Below are positions 42,351 through 52,116 of a stretch of DNA of 64,000 nt, piece by piece; within the stretch, counting starts at the first letter, position 1, and the number at the start of each line of letters is the position of its first letter. The notes under the pieces are model-generated. The model searched no databases, had not been told where the DNA came from, and worked only from the letters and a program-made list of their open reading frames with translations. The position numbers and the translations under genes were made by a program. The stretch is from Streptomycetaceae bacterium (GTDB lineage: Bacteria; Actinomycetota; Actinomycetes; Nanopelagicales; Nanopelagicaceae). The stretch covers positions 1-64,000 of the forward strand of contig JAIYBJ010000017.1 in assembly GCA_027488575.1 (NCBI GenBank). The letters are read 5' to 3'.

Positions 42351-42839
42351 ATGCGTGATGAAGTAGATCGCCTCATCGCCGCCTGGAAGGCGCAGCGACC
42401 TGATCTGGATTTATCTCCACTTGGAGTCCTCAGCCGCATCACGCGAATTTCTCGTCACTTAGATATTGAGAGACGTAATGCTTTCGCAGATTTAGATACA
42501 TGGGGATTTGATGTTCTTGCATCTCTTCGTCGCGCAGGAGCGCCGTATCAACTTTCTCCAAGTCAACTAATGCAAGAAACACTCGTCACGAGTGGAACTA
42601 TGACAAATCGTTTAGATCGGTTGGAAGAGCTCGATTTGATCACTCGAGAGCAAGATCCAAGCGATGGTCGTGGTTCATTGGTCACGCTGACAAAAGCTGG
42701 TGTACGCGCAGTTGATACAGCAATGGAAGAGTTATTGGGGCGCGAAAGAAATTTCTTGGCACCACTATCTAGTGAAGAGAAGAAAGAACTTGCTCGATTG
42801 CTCAGCCTAATTGCTGCGCAATTTGAAGATGAAATTTAA
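42351..42839 (+). CDS. MarR family transcriptional regulator
   Basis: 162 aa winged-helix: LSPSQLMQETLVTSGTMTNRLDRLEELDLITREQDPSDGRGSLVTLTKAG. Confidence 0.92.
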   Translation: MRDEVDRLIAAWKAQRPDLDLSPLGVLSRITRISRHLDIERRNAFADLDTWGFDVLASLRRAGAPYQLSPSQLMQETLVTSGTMTNRLDRLEELDLITREQDPSDGRGSLVTLTKAGVRAVDTAMEELLGRERNFLAPLSSEEKKELARLLSLIAAQFEDEI

Positions 42840-43756
42840 TGTGACTCAATAACTTTGGCGCCATGCACGGGGCCAAATGCACGAGTAACGCTTCCGACTA
42901 CACCGGATGCACTTAACGCAACTGCTAAATCCAAACCATGTTCTTCATCAGAAACCAAGAATGCAACTGTTGGGCCAGAGCCAGAAACAATGGCACCTAA
43001 TGCTCCGTACTCCTGGCCCACATCTAAAATCAATCGAAGTGCAGGCCGAAGCGAACACGCTGCTGGTTGTAAATCGTTAACTAAAAGCTTTCCAACATTT
43101 GATGGATCTGCAGTTAAGAGCGCCTGCATTAATGCATCGCTAATTTGTGGTTCGCTGATATCTAATCCTTGACGCAATCGATCACATTCGCTGTACACAG
43201 CAGGTGTTGAGAGCCCAACACTAGAAAGCGCGAGAACCCAGTGATAGGTGCCGCGTGATAAGGCAGCTGTAAGTTGATCGCCTCTGCCTTGTCCAATGGC
43301 AGTTCCGCCACTTAATAAAAATGGAACATCGCTACCTAATTGCGATGCTATTGAGTGCATCTCTTCGCGGGTCATATCAAGGCTATACAACTCATCGATG
43401 GCAACAATTGCTGCTGCCGCATCAGCGCTTCCACCGGCCATGCCACCGGCAACCGGAATTGATTTCTTTATATCAATGCTGACATCGATATCAATTTCGA
43501 ATTTATTTGCAATTAACTCTGCAGCTTTTACAACTAGGTTGGAGGCATCAGTTGGAACTCCATGTACTTGGTCCCCCGAAACAGTGAGATTAATCCCTGA
43601 TGCTTGTTCGCCAATTTTTACTGTTACTTCATCAAAAATCGAAATAGCTTGAAAAACTGTGACGAGTTGGTGATAGCCATCAGATTCGCGAGGACCGACA
43701 GAGAGCTGCAAATTTACTTTTGCAGGTACTCGAACTGTCACAGATTTAATTGGCAC
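42836..43756 (-). CDS. ispE: 4-diphosphocytidyl-2-C-methyl-D-erythritol kinase
   Basis: 306 aa; VRVPAKVNLQLSVGPRESDGYHQLVTVFQAI, IPVAGGMAGGSADAAAAIVAI. Confidence 0.95.
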   Translation of the reverse strand: MPIKSVTVRVPAKVNLQLSVGPRESDGYHQLVTVFQAISIFDEVTVKIGEQASGINLTVSGDQVHGVPTDASNLVVKAAELIANKFEIDIDVSIDIKKSIPVAGGMAGGSADAAAAIVAIDELYSLDMTREEMHSIASQLGSDVPFLLSGGTAIGQGRGDQLTAALSRGTYHWVLALSSVGLSTPAVYSECDRLRQGLDISEPQISDALMQALLTADPSNVGKLLVNDLQPAACSLRPALRLILDVGQEYGALGAIVSGSGPTVAFLVSDEEHGLDLAVALSASGVVGSVTRAFGPVHGAKVIESH

Positions 43757-43757
43757 G

Positions 43758-44591
43758 TCAAAACCCTAATCGTGCGATTGCGCAAAAATCATTAACCAAG
43801 AGAGATTCACCGCGAAGTGTCGGATCAACACCTGCCTCAATTAAGGATTTTTCTGCTGCAGCTGATGAACCATAGATACCAGAGAGTGCAGAGCGCAACA
43901 TTTTTCTGCGTTGAGCAAAAGCAGCATCGATCAGTGTGAAAACTTTCAGACGTAGTGCTTCATCGCCTAAGGGTTGATGGCGAGTAAATGAAACTAATTT
44001 TGAATCAACTCCTGGAATAGGCCAGAAAACAGAACGCGAAATAGAACCGGCACCCTGTAAATCTGCCCACCATGCAGCCTTAACAGATGGGATTCCGTAC
44101 TCTTTGGTTCCGGGTTTTGCGGCTAAGCGATCTGCAACTTCTGCCTGAACCATGACAACTCCTGATTTAAGAGTTGGAAAAATCTCTAGTAAATGAAGTA
44201 GTACCGGAACCGAAACGTTGTACGGCAAATTTGCAACAAGAACCGTTGGTGTCACTGGCAAGGTCTCTAACGTAAGTGCATCCTGATGGATAACGCTAAA
44301 TTGTGCGCTGCTTTGATTGTGTTGCTCAACAGTCTGTGGCAATCGCGTTGCTAATCGCTCATCAATTTCTACTGCGATTACTTCGCTAGCTTCTTCCAGA
44401 AGAGCAAGTGTCAGCGAACCTAATCCCGGTCCAATTTCCAGGGCGATATCTGAACTTGTTACGCCAGCAGTTCGAACGATTTTTCTGCAGACATTTGCAT
44501 CAATAACAAAGTTTTGTCCAAGAGATTTTGCCGGCTTGATACCTAGTTCTTGCGCCAGTTCGCGAATCTCTGCTGCGCCGAGCAAGGTCAT
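43758..44591 (-). CDS. rsmA: 16S rRNA (adenine(1518)-N(6)/adenine(1519)-N(6)) dimethyltransferase
   Basis: 277 aa; KSLGQNFVIDANVCRKIV, EIGPGLGSLTLALLE, VLVANLPYNVSVPVLLHLL. Confidence 0.96.
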   Translation of the reverse strand: MTLLGAAEIRELAQELGIKPAKSLGQNFVIDANVCRKIVRTAGVTSSDIALEIGPGLGSLTLALLEEASEVIAVEIDERLATRLPQTVEQHNQSSAQFSVIHQDALTLETLPVTPTVLVANLPYNVSVPVLLHLLEIFPTLKSGVVMVQAEVADRLAAKPGTKEYGIPSVKAAWWADLQGAGSISRSVFWPIPGVDSKLVSFTRHQPLGDEALRLKVFTLIDAAFAQRRKMLRSALSGIYGSSAAAEKSLIEAGVDPTLRGESLLVNDFCAIARLGF

Positions 44592-45445
44592 GCGAATGAA
44601 CCAAAAATGCGTTCAGCATTATTGCTAAGGGTTGTCGCAAGTTCGGCGTCGCTAACATCTCTTTCATCAGCCATCGCGCGAACAATGTTTGCAATTTGCG
44701 CGGGTGTATTTAGTGCTCCGCGATGTGGTGTTGGTGCTAAAAATGGCGAATCAGTCTCAACCAATAATTGATCATCCGGAACAATCTTTACAGCTTCTCG
44801 AAGCTGTGGTGCATTTTTGAATGTCAGTGTGCCAGCAAAGGAGAGAATGTATCCGCGTTCTACGCAGATTTTTGCCATTGCTAAATCACCTGAATAACAG
44901 TGAAAAATAGTTTTTTCAGGAGCGCCGACTTCAAGCAATATAGAAAGTACATCTTCGTGTGAATCACGGTCATGAATCACGAGCGCTTTGTTATGTTTTT
45001 TTGCTAAATCAATATGCCACTTAAAAGACTCTTGCTGTTTCTTGCGTAATTCTGGTGGTGTCCGAAAATAATCTAAACCTGTTTCACCAATAGCTCGCAC
45101 ACGAGGGTGTTCCGCGAGCTTTGCAATGATGGACCAATCATGTTCAAGATCTTCAACAACTGGAGCTTCGTTCGGATGTAATGCCACCGCTGCAAGGACT
45201 CTGCCTTTCCAGTGTTCGGCAGCATCAACGCACCATTGTGATTGCTCTGCTGAATAACCAACTTGAACAACTCGATCGACTCCAGCGTCTCGTGCTTCAT
45301 CTAAAACTCTGCCAACTTCTTCTGAATCTGGGGCTGTGTTTGTAACGATTTCTAAATGTGCATGTGCATCAACAGTTGGAACCGGTAGTGGTTCTGGTTG
45401 TGGAGCAGGAATACGATCAAGGTCGCGGTTATGACGATCTGCCAC
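44588..45445 (-). CDS. TatD family deoxyribonuclease
   Basis: 285 aa; VDAHAHLEI, AIGETGLDYFR, LLVETDSPFLAPTPHRGALNTPAQI. Confidence 0.95.
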   Translation of the reverse strand: MADRHNRDLDRIPAPQPEPLPVPTVDAHAHLEIVTNTAPDSEEVGRVLDEARDAGVDRVVQVGYSAEQSQWCVDAAEHWKGRVLAAVALHPNEAPVVEDLEHDWSIIAKLAEHPRVRAIGETGLDYFRTPPELRKKQQESFKWHIDLAKKHNKALVIHDRDSHEDVLSILLEVGAPEKTIFHCYSGDLAMAKICVERGYILSFAGTLTFKNAPQLREAVKIVPDDQLLVETDSPFLAPTPHRGALNTPAQIANIVRAMADERDVSDAELATTLSNNAERIFGSFA

Positions 45446-45450
45446 AGGAG

Positions 45451-47028
45451 TTACTCAGCAGATTCAAGACGTGGAAAGAGCACTGGAGTTTTTGTCACTC
45501 GTGCACCAGCTGGTAACTGACCCCACGTCGCAACGGATGAAATCTTTTGTGATCCTAAACTTCCGAGCGCTTCTTGCGCACCTAAACTCTGCCACAAAAT
45601 TTCACACGTTGCCGGCATAACAGAGTTAAGCAATACAGCGAGTGCGCGCAAGGATTCGGCAGTGTTGTATAAAACTTCTTCAAGAACAACTTTGTTTGCT
45701 GGATCTTTAGCAAGAATCCATGGCTCTTTTTCAGTGACATAACCATTTACTCGTTTGCAAAAATCCATGATTGCATTAATGCCGCCTTGGAAATCTAAAG
45801 CACACATTGCCTCGTCGGCTTTGGATGCTGCATTAGATAGCGCTTCTTCAAGTCCTTTGTCGTGGGCAACTTGCGGAAGAACTCCATCGCAGTATTTTTC
45901 AATCATTGCAGCTAGTCGTGATGCTAGGTTTCCAAAATCATTTGCTAATTCGCTGGTATATCGCGCCGACATGTCTTCCCATGAGAATGATCCATCAGAT
46001 CCAAATGGAATTGCACGTAAGAAGTAATACCTAAATGCGTCAACACCAAAGTGATTTGTAATATCACTTGGAGCAATTCCGGTGAGCTTGCTCTTGCTCA
46101 TCTTTTCGCCACCAACTAGCAACCAGCCATGTGCAAAAACTTTCTTTGGAACTGCAAGACCTGCTGCCATCAACATTGCTGGCCAAATAACAGCGTGAAA
46201 ACGCAAAATATCTTTTCCGACTAGGTGTACATCTGCTGGCCATGTTTGTCCAAACTTTTTGCCACCTGCTGTATCTGGCGCATCAGTTAATCCAACCGCG
46301 GTTGCGTAATTTAAAAGAGCATCGAACCAGACATAAACAACTTGCTTGGTATCCCAAGGAACTGGGATACCCCAATCAAATGTTGATCGCGAAATAGAAA
46401 GATCAGAGACGCCACCTTCAAGAAATGAGAGCACTTCGTTGCGGGCACTTTCTGGTTGGCATGCATCAGGATTCTTTTTATAGTGCTCGATGAGTGGAGT
46501 AGCAAACTCTGAAAGCTTGAAAAACCAATTCTCTTCGTTGACTAATTCGATCGGCTTGCTGTGAATTGGGCAGAGTTTTTCGCCATTGGAATCGATTAAA
46601 TCTCCAGGCAATTTAAATTCTTCACATCCAACACAGTAAGGGCCTTCATATTTTCCAGAGTAAATATGGCCGGAATCCTTTAACCCTTGCAAAAACTTTT
46701 GTACTCGTTCTGTATGTCGTTTCTCAGTTGTGCGAATAAAGTCATCATTAGCAATATTGAGCGCTTCCCAATTTGGTTTCCATGCATCAGCAACTAATCG
46801 ATCTACCCACTCTTGTGGTGCAACGTTGTTCTGCTCTGCGGTGCGCATAACTTTTTGTCCATGCTCATCTGTTCCTGTTAAAAACCAAACCGATTCACCG
46901 CGTTGGCGATGCCATCGTGTCAGCACATCACCTGCAACTGTTGTGTAAGCATGGCCAATATGTGGCGCATCATTTACATAGTAAATAGGCGTGGTGAGAT
47001 AGAAGGATTTATCGCTCACGTTGCTCAT
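45451..47028 (-). CDS. metG: Methionyl-tRNA synthetase
   Basis: 525 aa; FYLTTPIYYVNDAPHIGHAYTTVAGDVLTRW, GWLLVGGEKMSKSKLTGI. Confidence 0.97.
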   Translation of the reverse strand: MSNVSDKSFYLTTPIYYVNDAPHIGHAYTTVAGDVLTRWHRQRGESVWFLTGTDEHGQKVMRTAEQNNVAPQEWVDRLVADAWKPNWEALNIANDDFIRTTEKRHTERVQKFLQGLKDSGHIYSGKYEGPYCVGCEEFKLPGDLIDSNGEKLCPIHSKPIELVNEENWFFKLSEFATPLIEHYKKNPDACQPESARNEVLSFLEGGVSDLSISRSTFDWGIPVPWDTKQVVYVWFDALLNYATAVGLTDAPDTAGGKKFGQTWPADVHLVGKDILRFHAVIWPAMLMAAGLAVPKKVFAHGWLLVGGEKMSKSKLTGIAPSDITNHFGVDAFRYYFLRAIPFGSDGSFSWEDMSARYTSELANDFGNLASRLAAMIEKYCDGVLPQVAHDKGLEEALSNAASKADEAMCALDFQGGINAIMDFCKRVNGYVTEKEPWILAKDPANKVVLEEVLYNTAESLRALAVLLNSVMPATCEILWQSLGAQEALGSLGSQKISSVATWGQLPAGARVTKTPVLFPRLESAE

Positions 47029-47867
47029 TTGCCCATCTTATTAGCATCTACAACGGCGGCATAAACCGAACGCTTAGGCAGAGAAAACTCTTCGGCTACA
47101 GCAGCAATTGCACCCTTACGATCCATACCCGCAGCTTCAAACTCTTGAACGCGTTCAACCATTGCCTCTGTTGTAATGGATTTGGCATCAGTTGTGGCAC
47201 CAGCAATTACCAATGTAATTTCTCCCAGAACTTCATTCTTCTGGCTCCACTCAAGTAATTGCGATAAATCTCCTCGAATTGTCTGTTCGTAGTGTTTTGT
47301 CATCTCGCGGCAAATTGCTGCTTTGCGTTCCGAACCAAAGGTTGCAATCGCATCTGCAAGTGATTCTTCTAAGCGATGTGGTGCTTCGAAGAAAACAAGA
47401 GTGCGCTCATCAAATCGAAGTGATTCGTAAAACTTTTGTCGTGCACCCGCTGTACGCGGTGGAAAACCATCAAAAGAAAAACGATCTGTTGGTAAACCAG
47501 ATAACGCAACAGCCATTGTCACAGCTGAGGGACCAGGTAAAACTTGGAGTGCAATGTTTTCAGCTGATGCGTCTCGAGCTAATCTAAATCCAGGATCGCT
47601 AATGGTTGGCATTCCGGCGTCGCTAACAACTAAAACGGTTTTACCAATTCGAAGCAATTCTAAAATTTCATGGGTTCGCTCTTCTTCATTGCCATCAAAG
47701 AATGAAATAACTTTTCCAATGAAAGTTACGCCAAGATCAGATGCCAATCTATGAAAGCGCCGAGAGTCTTCAGCCGCAATTACGTCAGCAGTTGAGATTG
47801 CTTCAATGAGGCGTGCAGATGCATCCTTGGGATTGCCAAGTGGTGTAGCCGCCAAAATGAGTGCCAT
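47025..47867 (-). CDS. rsmI: 16S rRNA (cytidine(1402)-2'-O)-methyltransferase
   Basis: 280 aa; AATPLGNPKDASARLIEAISTADVIAAEDSRRFHRL, VVSDAGMPTISDPGFRLAR. Confidence 0.95.
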   Translation of the reverse strand: MALILAATPLGNPKDASARLIEAISTADVIAAEDSRRFHRLASDLGVTFIGKVISFFDGNEEERTHEILELLRIGKTVLVVSDAGMPTISDPGFRLARDASAENIALQVLPGPSAVTMAVALSGLPTDRFSFDGFPPRTAGARQKFYESLRFDERTLVFFEAPHRLEESLADAIATFGSERKAAICREMTKHYEQTIRGDLSQLLEWSQKNEVLGEITLVIAGATTDAKSITTEAMVERVQEFEAAGMDRKGAIAAVAEEFSLPKRSVYAAVVDANKMGK

Positions 47868-47897
47868 GGCGTAATCATCTCAGTAATTCTGCTCGGA

Positions 47898-47903
47898 TAC
47901 GCT
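47898..47903 (+). promoter_or_regulatory. -10 element of leaderless pmt promoter (TACGCT, 6 nt before GTG)
   Basis: TACGCT-ATCTCT-GTG. Confidence 0.5.
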
Positions 47904-47909
47904 ATCTCT

Positions 47910-49184
47910 GTGATCGCAAGCGTTGCACCAATACTCATCGCAATTGGTGCATTTTTTCTGCGCATAATTAATCTAGGTAACCCAAAAGGCTTTGTATTTG
48001 ATGAGGTTTACTACGTCGATGGCGCTAGAGATTTATTGAAATATGGCGTTGAAGTTGAAGGATTAAAACCCGAGTTTGTTGTTCATCCACCAATTGGCAA
48101 GTGGTGCATTGCACTTGGTATCAGAATTTTTGGAGATAACGAGTTTGGCTGGAGAATCACTGCAGCTATCGCAGGTACTCTCATAATTCTTATTGCGGCT
48201 CGACTGGCTCATGAGCTCTTTTACTCACCATTTTTAACTGCAATTACAGCTGCACTGTTGGCATTCGACGGATTGCTATTAGTCCATTCGCGCACAGCAC
48301 TTCTTGATCTCTTTCTAACGCTGTTTATATTAACTGCAACATATTTTTGGTTTAGACAACAGTATTGGTATGCCAGCATCTTCTTTGGACTAGCACTAGC
48401 GACTAAATGGAGTGCGTTGTATTTCATTGCGCTATTTGGTTTTGTTACGTTATTCAGGTTATTTCGGCAGGTGAATGCAAAAGATCTGCTACGAAATGTT
48501 TCTATCAAAATTCTGCAATTCGGCATTATTCCAATCTCGATTTACATAACTTCCTGGATTGGGTGGTTTGCCAGTGGACGTGGGTGGAGCCGAGATTACG
48601 CATCGAATGCGTTTAGTTCACTGATTTACTATCACAAGCAGATGTTGGATTTTCATACTTCACTTGTTGAGAAACATGCTTACCAAGCAAATCCGTGGAG
48701 TTGGTTAGTAATGGGAAGACCGACATCTTTCTATTATGAATCGCCTAAAGGATGTGGGAGCAGTAACTGTGCACAAGAAGTATTGGCGTTAGGAACACCC
48801 GTTTTGTGGTGGAGTGCAACCATCGCACTTGCAGTTCTCGTTGGTTATTGGTTGTGGCAGTTCTATCAACGCAAAGTTGATAGCAGGCTTACATTTATTC
48901 TTCTTGGGATCATTGCAGGATATTTACCGTGGTTCTTCTTCCAGAAGCGCACTGTGTTTAGCTTCTATGCAATCGTTTTTGAGCCATTCTTAATTCTTGC
49001 ACTTGTGTACTGTGCAAAGTTGTTTATCGAAAGAAGTCGAAACCCTGCAGATGCCCAAGTAATAATCCTTGGTTTTGTGGCAGTGGTTTTCCTTAATTTT
49101 GTTTACTTTTTGCCGCTATATCTAGGAGAAGTAATCACATATGCGCAATGGCAGATGCGAATGTGGTTTCCTTCTTGGATCTAG
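47910..49184 (+). CDS. Dolichyl-phosphate-mannose-protein mannosyltransferase (PMT) family
   Basis: 424 aa multi-TM; NPKGFVFDEVYYVDGARDLLKYGVE, FVVHPPIGKWCIALGIRIFG; usual actinobacterial rsmI neighbour. Confidence 0.92.
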   Translation: MIASVAPILIAIGAFFLRIINLGNPKGFVFDEVYYVDGARDLLKYGVEVEGLKPEFVVHPPIGKWCIALGIRIFGDNEFGWRITAAIAGTLIILIAARLAHELFYSPFLTAITAALLAFDGLLLVHSRTALLDLFLTLFILTATYFWFRQQYWYASIFFGLALATKWSALYFIALFGFVTLFRLFRQVNAKDLLRNVSIKILQFGIIPISIYITSWIGWFASGRGWSRDYASNAFSSLIYYHKQMLDFHTSLVEKHAYQANPWSWLVMGRPTSFYYESPKGCGSSNCAQEVLALGTPVLWWSATIALAVLVGYWLWQFYQRKVDSRLTFILLGIIAGYLPWFFFQKRTVFSFYAIVFEPFLILALVYCAKLFIERSRNPADAQVIILGFVAVVFLNFVYFLPLYLGEVITYAQWQMRMWFPSWI

Positions 49185-49185
49185 A

Positions 49186-49962
49186 TTATTCGTTTGAAGC
49201 GCGTGAGCGGTTGAGTCTTTCCACTGCTTCGTCTGCTAAATCTTGATCGAATACCTGATCGCGAGATGGTGTAGCTGCTGCAAGTGCTTCACGAGCTAAG
49301 CGTTCTTGCTCTTCACTCCACTGCCCCGGAATTGTTAGATCAATTGTTCTGCGAGGTGTGACTGCCTTTGGTGCATTCACATAAGTTGGAACAGGAATCT
49401 CATTTGGTTGCCACGCTCCGCGATTTTCAGCAGAACCTTTAGGCAAAATTACAACGCCAGAGAGTTCACGTTCTGAAAGCGGGATCCAATGTTCTTTTTG
49501 TGCCGTGTGATGAACAACTTCTGAGAGATTTGTACTTGATGTACCAGATTGACTCTTTTGTAGGTTCTTAATCCTGCGCTTATAAAGCTTCTCGCTAATC
49601 GTTTGTCGTCTTACGTGCGCAACATAGATAAGTATTCCAGTAAGTGGAATTAGTGCGAAAGTAATTTTCATTGTATTCATGAGACCACCAACAATTGTTG
49701 TAAGGAGTGAAGTGATTAGGATAAAAAAAATGATTCTTCTTTGCATTAATCGTTGTGCAACTTTTGCTTCGTGATCTAAATCTGTGTGAATAACTCCAGA
49801 TCCAGAACTTCCACCTGGTGAACTACTTGCTACAACTCGAAGTGCGCTCTTGTATCGTTCAATTGATTTTCCAGAAAATTCATTTCTGTCGTGAACCCAT
49901 CGTGGCAAGAAATAGGCAACCCACATACCGATGATTGCCAAATAGATAAGTCCAGAAGCCAT
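49186..49962 (-). CDS. GlpR/SepX-like membrane protein
   Basis: 258 aa; LIYLAIIGMWVAYFLPRWVHDRNEFSGKSIERYKSALRVV; downstream of glp-rimJ. Confidence 0.75.
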   Translation of the reverse strand: MASGLIYLAIIGMWVAYFLPRWVHDRNEFSGKSIERYKSALRVVASSSPGGSSGSGVIHTDLDHEAKVAQRLMQRRIIFFILITSLLTTIVGGLMNTMKITFALIPLTGILIYVAHVRRQTISEKLYKRRIKNLQKSQSGTSSTNLSEVVHHTAQKEHWIPLSERELSGVVILPKGSAENRGAWQPNEIPVPTYVNAPKAVTPRRTIDLTIPGQWSEEQERLAREALAAATPSRDQVFDQDLADEAVERLNRSRASNE

Positions 49963-50032
49963 GATGTATAAAGATAGAGGGAGAAATCGGACCTATCGGG
50001 TATTTGGGTACCCATTTCGCTCAACTTTTTTT

Positions 50033-50617
50033 CTATTTAATAAGTGAGTTTTCTTTTACGAATGAAAGGTGATCGCGCCAATCTCCATCAATATGCAAAT
50101 ACCGTGGGCGTTCACCTTCCAATAAATAGCCGGCTTTTTCAGCTACTCGACGAGAAGCTGCATTTTCTGGACGAAGATTTATTTCAATTCGATGAAGAGC
50201 CAAGGTTGAAAAGCCGTATTCGGTCAACAAGTTAACGGCTTCTGTCGTATAACCACGTCCTGCATATGCACGATCAATCCAATAACCAATGTGAGCACCG
50301 CGCATAGCTCCCATAATGATTCCACCCATAGAAATTTGTCCGATTAAATTATTTTCATGCCAGATTGCGAAGGAAATTGATCGAACATCGCGCGATTCAC
50401 GATTTAGGGTCCGGACTAATCTGAAAAAAGATGGAAGCTCTTTTTGAAGTGATTCGGCATCACTTCCAGGAATAAATGGAAGCGTTGCCTCCCATGGAGT
50501 AAGCCACTCTCGATTTTCTGCACGGACATTGAGCCATTTTTTTCTATCGCGCAAACGAAGTGGTCTTAAGTAAATCTCTGTGCCGTAAAGAGTTATCGGC
50601 CAGGAGTGTTCATTCAT
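50033..50617 (-). CDS. GNAT family N-acetyltransferase (RimJ/RimL-like)
   Basis: 194 aa; GAHIGYWIDRAYAGRGYTTEAVNLLTEYGFSTLALHRIEINLRPENAASRRVAEKAGY. Confidence 0.92.
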   Translation of the reverse strand: MNEHSWPITLYGTEIYLRPLRLRDRKKWLNVRAENREWLTPWEATLPFIPGSDAESLQKELPSFFRLVRTLNRESRDVRSISFAIWHENNLIGQISMGGIIMGAMRGAHIGYWIDRAYAGRGYTTEAVNLLTEYGFSTLALHRIEINLRPENAASRRVAEKAGYLLEGERPRYLHIDGDWRDHLSFVKENSLIK

Positions 50618-51529
50618 TTATATATATCGCCGCTCGAGAACCACGACATTTACAGAAGCACCCGCTTCCACGGATTCATCTTTTTCGCTAAGAGCAATAA
50701 AGGAGTTCGCATCGGAGAGAGTTGAAATTTCATCTTGAATTTCTAAGGCCCGAACAGATGAGGCATCTTCGGAGAGGATTGCACGAATATACGAACGAGT
50801 TGCTGGCGCTGAAGTTATTGCCTTTTCAAGTTTTGCTTTTACCGATGGGCGATGGATTGTTGCTGCTCCAAGCATGGTACGAATCATTGGACGAACAAAT
50901 AGTTCAAATGAAATGTAAGCGTTAATTGGATCGCCAGGAAGGGTGACAACAGGAGTTTTGTCAGGACCAATCTGACCAAAATTATGTCTTCCGCTATTTT
51001 CTATTGCTAAATCAACGGTGGTTATCTCACCCATTTTTTGAAGAGTGCGTGTGATTAAATCAAATGAATCATCATTGCGCTCACCGCTAATTACAATCAA
51101 ATCTGCTCTAACTAATTGATCTTCAATAACTCCCAATAACTCTTCTTCATCATCCGGAATTGAATGTACGCGATAACCAATTGCGCCCACTTCACGAACC
51201 GCAGTTGTAAGTAACCATGAGTTTGTTTCAAACTCTTCATCCGCCTTAAGTGCTTGACCTGGTTCAACTAAATCCGGACCGGCCGACAAGATAACTACAC
51301 GCGGATGTGGACGTGTTGGCAGATGATCTAATCCAATGGAAGCAGCCAGTCCAACTTGGGTGGAACGAATTCGACTATTGGCGCGTAAAACTAATCTTTC
51401 GCCAGCATAAATATCTTCGGCCAATGTCGCGCCATGTGCATCTAATAGAGGCAAGTCAAGAGGTTCGAGAGGATGACAAATTCCAAGTAATGAACTGAGA
51501 AACTCATCGACTCGCATCTGCTCTGCCAT
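50618..51529 (-). CDS. Glp/MoeA-like protein, degenerate
   Basis: LPLLDAHGATLAEDIYAGERLVL ... VVILSAGPDLVEPGQ ... PVVTLPGDPINAYISFELFVRPMIRTMLGA; shorter than MoeA and lacking DNSAMDGYA. Start set at ATG 51529. Confidence 0.8.
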   Translation of the reverse strand: MAEQMRVDEFLSSLLGICHPLEPLDLPLLDAHGATLAEDIYAGERLVLRANSRIRSTQVGLAASIGLDHLPTRPHPRVVILSAGPDLVEPGQALKADEEFETNSWLLTTAVREVGAIGYRVHSIPDDEEELLGVIEDQLVRADLIVISGERNDDSFDLITRTLQKMGEITTVDLAIENSGRHNFGQIGPDKTPVVTLPGDPINAYISFELFVRPMIRTMLGAATIHRPSVKAKLEKAITSAPATRSYIRAILSEDASSVRALEIQDEISTLSDANSFIALSEKDESVEAGASVNVVVLERRYI

Positions 51530-51535
51530 AATCAC

Positions 51536-51541
51536 ACCATA
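51536..51541 (-). promoter_or_regulatory. -10 element of leaderless glp-like promoter (TATGGT, 6 nt before ATG)
   Basis: Minus strand TATGGT-GTGATT-ATG. Confidence 0.5.
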
Positions 51542-51573
51542 CTTGTTGGAGCGAGATATCTAGGGGATTTACG

Positions 51574-52116
51574 ATGCAAGATAAAGCACTTATTCGTGAG
51601 CGATACCGCCGTGAAAGACGCGAGGCATTCGTCCCTGCAGTTTATTCAAATGTACTTTCAACTCCAGAAGTAATGCAGGCCACAATTGTTGCTAGCTATG
51701 TTTCTTATGGTTACGAACCAAGCACTGTCGAACTCAATCGAGCATTAATTAAATCTGGAAAGACTTTATTGCTACCTCGAGTAAATAAAGATCACATCGA
51801 TTGGATTTACTGGGATGGCGACGAGAGCAAACTTGTAGAGAAGAAAAAAATCCTGGAACCAGTTGGCGATGTCGTTTCGCCACTGCCTGTCATCGATGTT
51901 GTCATTGTGCCTGCCTTGCGTGTTGATCGTGATGGATTTCGACTTGGTCAAGGTGGAGGTTTCTACGATCGCGCACTGCCAACAATGTCAGGATGGAAAA
52001 TCGCCCTTGTACATTCAGGTGAAGTAACGAGTGAAGTATTGCCTCGAGAAGATCATGACATCGCAGTCAATGCGGCAGCAACACCAGATTTAATCGTTAG
52101 ATTTAGAAAAAATTAA
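51574..52116 (+). CDS. 5-formyltetrahydrofolate cyclo-ligase
   Basis: 180 aa; DVVIVPALRVDRDGFRLGQGGGFYDRALP. Confidence 0.93.
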   Translation: MQDKALIRERYRRERREAFVPAVYSNVLSTPEVMQATIVASYVSYGYEPSTVELNRALIKSGKTLLLPRVNKDHIDWIYWDGDESKLVEKKKILEPVGDVVSPLPVIDVVIVPALRVDRDGFRLGQGGGFYDRALPTMSGWKIALVHSGEVTSEVLPREDHDIAVNAAATPDLIVRFRKN

